A program made the position numbers and the translations under genes. From assembly GCA_022701845.1 (NCBI GenBank), contig JAKONS010000305.1, positions 1 to 7,273 on the forward strand: a stretch of DNA of 7,273 bases. The letters are read 5' to 3'. The notes under the pieces are model-generated. The model was not told where the DNA came from. It saw only the letters and a list, made by a program, of their open reading frames with translations, and did no database searches. Origin of the DNA: Burkholderiaceae bacterium. Lineage in GTDB: Bacteria > Pseudomonadota > Gammaproteobacteria > Burkholderiales > Burkholderiaceae. The first letter of the stretch is position 1. Every line of letters starts with the position of its first letter. Below are positions 3,947 through 7,273 of the stretch, one piece after another.

Positions 3947-5452
3947 TCCAGCACCTGCCAGATGGACGCCCTGCGCGACGTCTGCGGCGCCGGCCGTGGT
4001 GGTCTGCGGGCCCTCCCAGCCACCGCCCAGGGCCTTGAAAATCATGATGGCGGACCGGGCCGCGTCGGTATTCGCCTGCGCCTGGCCGTCCAGCACGTTC
4101 AGCAGGCTTTCGTCGGCCTGCAGCACTTCGATCAAGCTGACCACGCCCTTGTCGAAGGCGGCGGCCGAAGCATCACGGGCACGCGTCAGCGAGCCGACGC
4201 CTTCGCTCAGCAGATTCGCCTGTTCCCGGCGCCGGTCGAATGCGATCAGGGAGTTCTCCACCTCCTCCGTGGCGCGCAGCACCGCCTGCCGGTAGGCGAC
4301 GAGCGATTCGGACTCCTGCGCCTCGGCCGATCGGATCTGGGCATCGACGCGGCCGAAATCGAACAGCCGCCAGCGCAGCCCCACCGTGGCGAGCGCCTGC
4401 GATGCGCCCGAGGTGAACAGGTTGCCGCTGCTGATGGTCGTGGCGCTGCCGAGCAGGCCGCTGAGCGAGACCCGGGGGTAGTACTCCGCGATCGCCACGC
4501 CGATGCGCGCATGGCGCGCCGCCAGCAGCCGCTCCGCGGCCATCAGGTCCGGTCGCCTGCGCAGCAATTCGCTCGGGCTGCCGGCATGGGCGATGCGGGG
4601 AACCGCCGGTATCGGGCGGATCTCCATCAGCTCGGCCCGGTGGGTCCCGGGGCTCGCACCCAGCATCACGTCGAGCGCGTTCATGCTGGTTTCCAGGGCC
4701 GCCTGCAGCACCGGCACGGCAGCCCTCACGCGCACGAGCGCGCCCTCGGCCTGGTACAGCTGGAGTTCGGCGGCCAGGCCCTTGCGAACGCGGAGATCGA
4801 TGGTGGACACCAGCTTGCGCTGCGTCTCCACCTGCTGGCGGGCGACCGCGATGCGGGCCTGCAGACCGCGTATGGCGATGTAGGTGTCGGCGGTCTGCGC
4901 GGCCACCGCCAGGCGCACCGCCACCGCATTTGCCTGCGATCCTTCGAATTCGGCCCGCGAGGCCTGCTGCGCCCGACGCAAGCCGCCGAACAGATCGATT
5001 TCCCAGGCCGCATTCAGATTCGCCTCGTAGGCGGTGCCGTTGCGATCGAAGCCGGGCACCGCATCGAGCACGCGCCCGAGCGGTGTCTCGACGGACTGGT
5101 GCACCCGGGACGCCTGCGTGGACACGCTGCCGGCGGGCAGGAGGTTGGCTCCGGCCGCCTGCAGGCCCGCGCGCGCCTGCAGCACGCGAGCCGACGCCTG
5201 CGAGATCTCGAGGTTCTGCTGCAGGGCCAGGGTGACGAAGCGGCTGAGTTGCGGGTCGTCGAACGCCGACCACCAGGCGGCGATGTCGGTCGGGTCGGAG
5301 GGCGTCGCCTCCGAGGCCTGGGGCTTCACCACCGCGCTGCCCATGTAGGCAGCAGGCATGGCGAACGCAGGAGGCCGATAGTCGGGACCGACCGCGCAGC
5401 CGGAAGCCAGGACGGCCGACAGGGACAGGAGGGGCAGGCGGTAGGTTTTCAT
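3935..5452 (-). CDS. Outer-membrane factor lipoprotein of an RND efflux system (NodT/OprM-type)
   Basis: The 505-residue protein is a TolC-like outer-membrane channel of the NodT family, normal in length. It begins with a lipoprotein signal (MKTYRLPLLSLSAVLASGC, lipid-bearing Cys at 19) followed by the hallmark CAVGPDYRPP. Typical family segments follow in order: AAWWSAFDDPQL, LALQQNLEISQASARVLQARAGLQA, LLRRRPDLMAAERLLAARHARIG, YYPRVSLSGLLG, LFDFGRVDAQI, and ATEEVENSLIAF. These are the two repeated coiled-coil/beta-barrel halves of the trimeric channel. The ATG at 5452 is chosen because the signal peptide starts there; an upstream ATG at 5500 would add 16 residues and run through the operator. 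The AGGA just before the ATG is unusually close (1 nt). The gene is divergent from the TetR repressor, with a putative operator over its -10 TATAGT (5485 to 5480). The substrate cannot be told from this protein. Confidence 0.95.
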   Translation of the reverse strand: MKTYRLPLLSLSAVLASGCAVGPDYRPPAFAMPAAYMGSAVVKPQASEATPSDPTDIAAWWSAFDDPQLSRFVTLALQQNLEISQASARVLQARAGLQAAGANLLPAGSVSTQASRVHQSVETPLGRVLDAVPGFDRNGTAYEANLNAAWEIDLFGGLRRAQQASRAEFEGSQANAVAVRLAVAAQTADTYIAIRGLQARIAVARQQVETQRKLVSTIDLRVRKGLAAELQLYQAEGALVRVRAAVPVLQAALETSMNALDVMLGASPGTHRAELMEIRPIPAVPRIAHAGSPSELLRRRPDLMAAERLLAARHARIGVAIAEYYPRVSLSGLLGSATTISSGNLFTSGASQALATVGLRWRLFDFGRVDAQIRSAEAQESESLVAYRQAVLRATEEVENSLIAFDRRREQANLLSEGVGSLTRARDASAAAFDKGVVSLIEVLQADESLLNVLDGQAQANTDAARSAIMIFKALGGGWEGPQTTTAGAADVAQGVHLAGAGTYR

Positions 5453-5476
5453 GTCCTGAGGATCGCAGTGGAGAGC

Positions 5477-5500
5477 GTGACTATATCCAACAATGGTCAC
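5477..5500. promoter_or_regulatory. Putative TetR-family operator, copy 1, over the outer-membrane gene promoter
   Basis: GTGACT (5477-5482) and GGTCAC (5495-5500) form an inverted repeat with a 12-bp spacer, 24 bp in all. On the - strand a -10-like TATAGT (5485 to 5480) lies inside it and would start transcription about 21 nt before the ATG at 5452. A bound repressor would therefore block the outer-membrane gene. The same architecture recurs at 6166-6189. Confidence 0.65.
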
Positions 5501-5503
5501 ATG

Positions 5504-5532
5504 TTGCCAGCTGAATTTTTACGGTTAAGCTT
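5504..5532 (+). promoter_or_regulatory. Weak candidate promoter for the TetR gene
   Basis: TTGCCA (5504-5509) matches five of six -35 bases and begins just beyond the operator. About 16-17 bp downstream is only TAAGCT/AAGCTT, a poor -10. A start from here would fall at or next to the ATG at 5539. No Shine-Dalgarno sequence is visible before that ATG, so a leaderless message is possible. Confidence 0.3.
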
Positions 5533-5538
5533 TCCTTC

Positions 5539-6156
5539 ATGAGCCCATCCACCGCGCCTCCTTCCCACCATCGCGGCCCCGCCGACCACGGCGTGCGCTC
5601 CCAGATCGTGGTTGCAGCCCGGGAACATTTCAGCCGCTACGGCTATGGAAAGACGACGGTGTCCGACCTCGCCAAGTCCATCGGTTTCTCCAAGGCCTAC
5701 ATCTACAAGTTCTTCGAATCGAAGCAGGTGATCGGCGAGATGATCTGCGCCAACTGCCTGGCCGACATCGAGGCGGAGATACGGAAGGTGGTCGCGGAAG
5801 CCGCCACGCCGCCGGACCAGCTGCGCGGCATGTTCACCGCCGTCGTGGAGGCCACGCTCCGGCTGCTCGACCAGGACAGCAAGCTCTACGAGATCGCGGC
5901 GTCGGCGGCGACGGAACGCTGGCAGGCGACGGTGGTGTACGAGAGCCGCCTTCGATCCCTGCTGCTGGGCATCCTCGAAGCCGGGCGCCAGTCGGGCGAT
6001 TTCGAGCGCAAGACCCCGCTCGACGAGACAGCCAGCGCCATCTTCCTGGTCGTGCGCCCGTATACGCATCCGGTGATGCTCCAGCACAGCCTGGAGCAGG
6101 TCAAACGTGCGCCGGTCGAACTCGCCAACCTCGTCCTCCGAAGCTTGTCGCCCTGA
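5539..6156 (+). CDS. TetR/AcrR-family transcriptional repressor
   Basis: The 205-residue product has the standard TetR layout. After an unstructured proline- and histidine-rich stretch (about 1-18), helix 1 (RSQIVVAAREHFSRYGYGKTTV) leads into the helix-turn-helix at about 40-59, with recognition helix FSKAYIYKFFESK. An all-helical ligand-binding and dimerisation domain fills the rest, with no recognisable ligand specificity. Its place between the divergent outer-membrane gene and the adaptor gene, and the matched inverted repeats on both sides, argue that it represses both, with release by a pump substrate. That role is inferred. The ATG at 5539 has no ribosome site; GTG codons near 5593 are possible alternative starts but have no better one and would begin right at helix 1. 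Confidence 0.92.
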   Translation: MSPSTAPPSHHRGPADHGVRSQIVVAAREHFSRYGYGKTTVSDLAKSIGFSKAYIYKFFESKQVIGEMICANCLADIEAEIRKVVAEAATPPDQLRGMFTAVVEATLRLLDQDSKLYEIAASAATERWQATVVYESRLRSLLLGILEAGRQSGDFERKTPLDETASAIFLVVRPYTHPVMLQHSLEQVKRAPVELANLVLRSLSP

Positions 6157-6165
6157 AATTTGATG

Positions 6166-6189
6166 GTGACTGTTGACGTTATGAGTCAC
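6166..6189. promoter_or_regulatory. Putative TetR-family operator, copy 2, over the adaptor gene promoter
   Basis: GTGACT (6166-6171) and AGTCAC (6184-6189) form a perfect 6-bp inverted repeat with a 12-bp spacer, the same 24-bp layout as at 5477-5500. It lies 10 bp after the tetR stop and overlaps the -35 of the next promoter, so a bound repressor would exclude RNA polymerase. Confidence 0.68.
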
Positions 6190-6201
6190 AAATAACACAA
6201 T
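6173..6201 (+). promoter_or_regulatory. Sigma70-type promoter for the adaptor (and probable pump) gene
   Basis: TTGACG (6173-6178, five of six -35 bases) and CACAAT (6196-6201, four of six -10 bases) are 17 bp apart. Transcription would start near 6208, about 20 nt before the ATG at 6228. The promoter lies in the 71-bp gap after tetR, so the adaptor need not depend on read-through from tetR. Confidence 0.6.
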
Positions 6202-6227
6202 CGAATCTCGATTTTTTCGGGATTCCC

Positions 6228-7273
6228 ATGCTTCGTCGACCGCTCATTGCCGCTTCGTTCGCCATTCCATTCCTGCTCGGCGGGTGCGGCGAGGCTCCGC
6301 CGCCCGACCCGCGCACCCAGGCGCCGCTGGTTCGCACCGCAGTGGTGACGACCGGCGAGACGACCGCCAGGGCTTTCACCGGGACGGTGGCTGCCCGGGT
6401 GCAGAGCGACCTGGGCTTCCGGGTACCGGGCAAGGTGCTCGAACGCCTGGTGGACACGGGCCAGACGGTCAGGCGCGGCCAGCTGCTGATGCGGATCGAC
6501 CCGGTCGATCTGCAACTGGCCGCGAGTTCCCAGCGCGATTCCGTCGATGCGGCAAAGGCGCGCGCGAAGCAGGCGAGCGACGAGGAAGCGCGCTATCGGG
6601 ACCTGCGCGGCACCGGCGCGGTGTCGGTGTCGGCATACGACCAGGCCAAGGCGGCGGCCGACGCGGCGCAGGCGCAACTGCGCGCGGCCCAGGCGCAGGC
6701 GGATGTCGCCGGCAATTCCACGCAGTACGCACGATTGCTGGCCGACGTCGACGGCGTGGTGATGGAGACGCTCGCCGAGCCCGGCCAGGTGGTGGGTGCA
6801 GGACAGGTGGTCGTGCGCATCGCCCGCACCGGAAAACGCGAGGCCGTCATCCAGATGCCCGAGACGATGCGGCCGGCCATCGGCTCGAGCGCGCAGGCGA
6901 CCCTGTTCGGCAGGGAAGGCGCTTCGGCGCCGGCCCGTCTGCGCCAGCTGTCGGAAGTCGCCGACCGTACCACCCGCACCTTCGAAGCGCGCTATGTGCT
7001 CGAGGGCGATCTGGCCCAGGCGCCGATCGGCACCACGGTGACGGTCCGGCTCGCCGACACGGCTCCGGCATCGAACGTGTTCCGGGTTCCCGTGGGGGCG
7101 ATCTCCGACCAGGGCCAGGGCCCGCTGGTCTGGTGGATCGACGGCACCAAGGTCACGCGCAAGCCGGTCGCGGTGGCCCAGGTGGCCGACGAGTTCGCCT
7201 ATGTGACCGGACCCCTGCGGGCCGGAGACAGGATCGTCGCGCTCGGCGCGCATCTGCTGCGGGAAGGCATGCC
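6228..7273 (+). CDS. RND efflux periplasmic adaptor lipoprotein (membrane fusion protein), partial
   Basis: The reading frame is open from the ATG at 6228 to the window end, giving 348 residues without the C-terminus. It is a HlyD/MFP-type adaptor joining an inner-membrane RND pump to an outer-membrane channel. A lipoprotein signal ends in FLLGGC with the lipid-bearing cysteine at 20. The first lipoyl half is at about 60-92 (FRVPGKVLERLVDTGQTVRR, then GQLLMRID). An alanine- and glutamine-rich coiled-coil hairpin follows (about 95-165), then the second lipoyl half (DVDGVVMETLAEPGQVV), a beta barrel (about 205-280) and the membrane-proximal domain (from about 285). The start is fixed by the signal peptide; only a weak CGGGA precedes it. 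Most of the family is 350-400 residues, so little is missing. The pump gene is expected just to the right. Confidence 0.94.
   Translation, partial: MLRRPLIAASFAIPFLLGGCGEAPPPDPRTQAPLVRTAVVTTGETTARAFTGTVAARVQSDLGFRVPGKVLERLVDTGQTVRRGQLLMRIDPVDLQLAASSQRDSVDAAKARAKQASDEEARYRDLRGTGAVSVSAYDQAKAAADAAQAQLRAAQAQADVAGNSTQYARLLADVDGVVMETLAEPGQVVGAGQVVVRIARTGKREAVIQMPETMRPAIGSSAQATLFGREGASAPARLRQLSEVADRTTRTFEARYVLEGDLAQAPIGTTVTVRLADTAPASNVFRVPVGAISDQGQGPLVWWIDGTKVTRKPVAVAQVADEFAYVTGPLRAGDRIVALGAHLLREGM

Noticed and set aside
4173..5273. 366-codon alternative frame on the - strand inside the outer-membrane gene
   Set aside because: Its composition is arginine-, glycine- and alanine-rich low complexity, typical of an out-of-frame reading of the real gene.
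3962..5542. 526-codon open frame on the + strand opposite the outer-membrane gene
   Set aside because: It is a shadow frame in GC-rich DNA. Its translation is rich in G, R, A and H with no recognisable domain, while the - strand encodes a complete NodT-family protein.
6186..7253. 355-codon open frame on the - strand opposite the adaptor gene
   Set aside because: The + strand encodes a clear lipoprotein adaptor with ordered domains; the opposite frame shows only R/G/H/A-rich shadow sequence.

Overview
The window comes from a high-GC Gram-negative bacterium, most likely a beta- or gammaproteobacterium. The evidence is an FNR-type regulator with all four cysteines, TTGA-N6-TCAA boxes, and an outer-membrane-factor/adaptor pair from an RND efflux pump. 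I cannot name the genus. The window has two unrelated halves that meet at about 3870-3935.

Left half (1-3866): an oxygen/redox stress island. After 335 bases with no convincing gene there is an FNR-type [4Fe-4S] transcription factor (336-1079, +). A hemerythrin HHE-domain protein (1210-1815, -) is convergent with it. Further right are a universal stress protein (2116-2646, +), a small membrane protein of the YflT/general-stress type (2857-3408, +), and a diverged Hsp20/alpha-crystallin protein (3405-3866, +) whose start overlaps the preceding stop. Each of the three transcription units next to the regulator has a TTGA-N6-TCAA box (1912-1925, 2042-2055, 2774-2787). Each box lies at about the distance expected for class II FNR activation from a plausible -10 element, and each element is followed by a short leader. 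The simplest reading is a compact, self-contained FNR regulon: the sensor plus its targets, which handle di-iron/O2 or NO chemistry, ATP-binding stress signalling and membrane/protein protection during oxygen limitation.

Right half (3935-7273): part of a tripartite RND-type efflux locus. A NodT-family outer-membrane lipoprotein (3935-5452, -) is divergent from a TetR-family repressor (5539-6156, +), which is followed by a periplasmic adaptor lipoprotein (6228 to past the window end, +). The inner-membrane RND pump gene is probably just beyond the right edge. Both intergenic gaps carry the same 24-bp operator architecture, GTGACT-N12-(A/G)GTCAC. One copy overlaps the -10 of the outer-membrane gene and the other overlaps the -35 of the adaptor gene. 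A single repressor binding two matched sites would thus coordinate the split operon.

No tRNA, rRNA, CRISPR array, insertion sequence or attachment site was seen. Noncoding extras include a 10-bp-stem hairpin over the usp stop codon, a terminator-like hairpin between the convergent fnr and hemerythrin genes, a 14-bp palindrome over the stop codon of the outer-membrane gene, and an 8-bp direct repeat with 11-bp spacing upstream of fnr.
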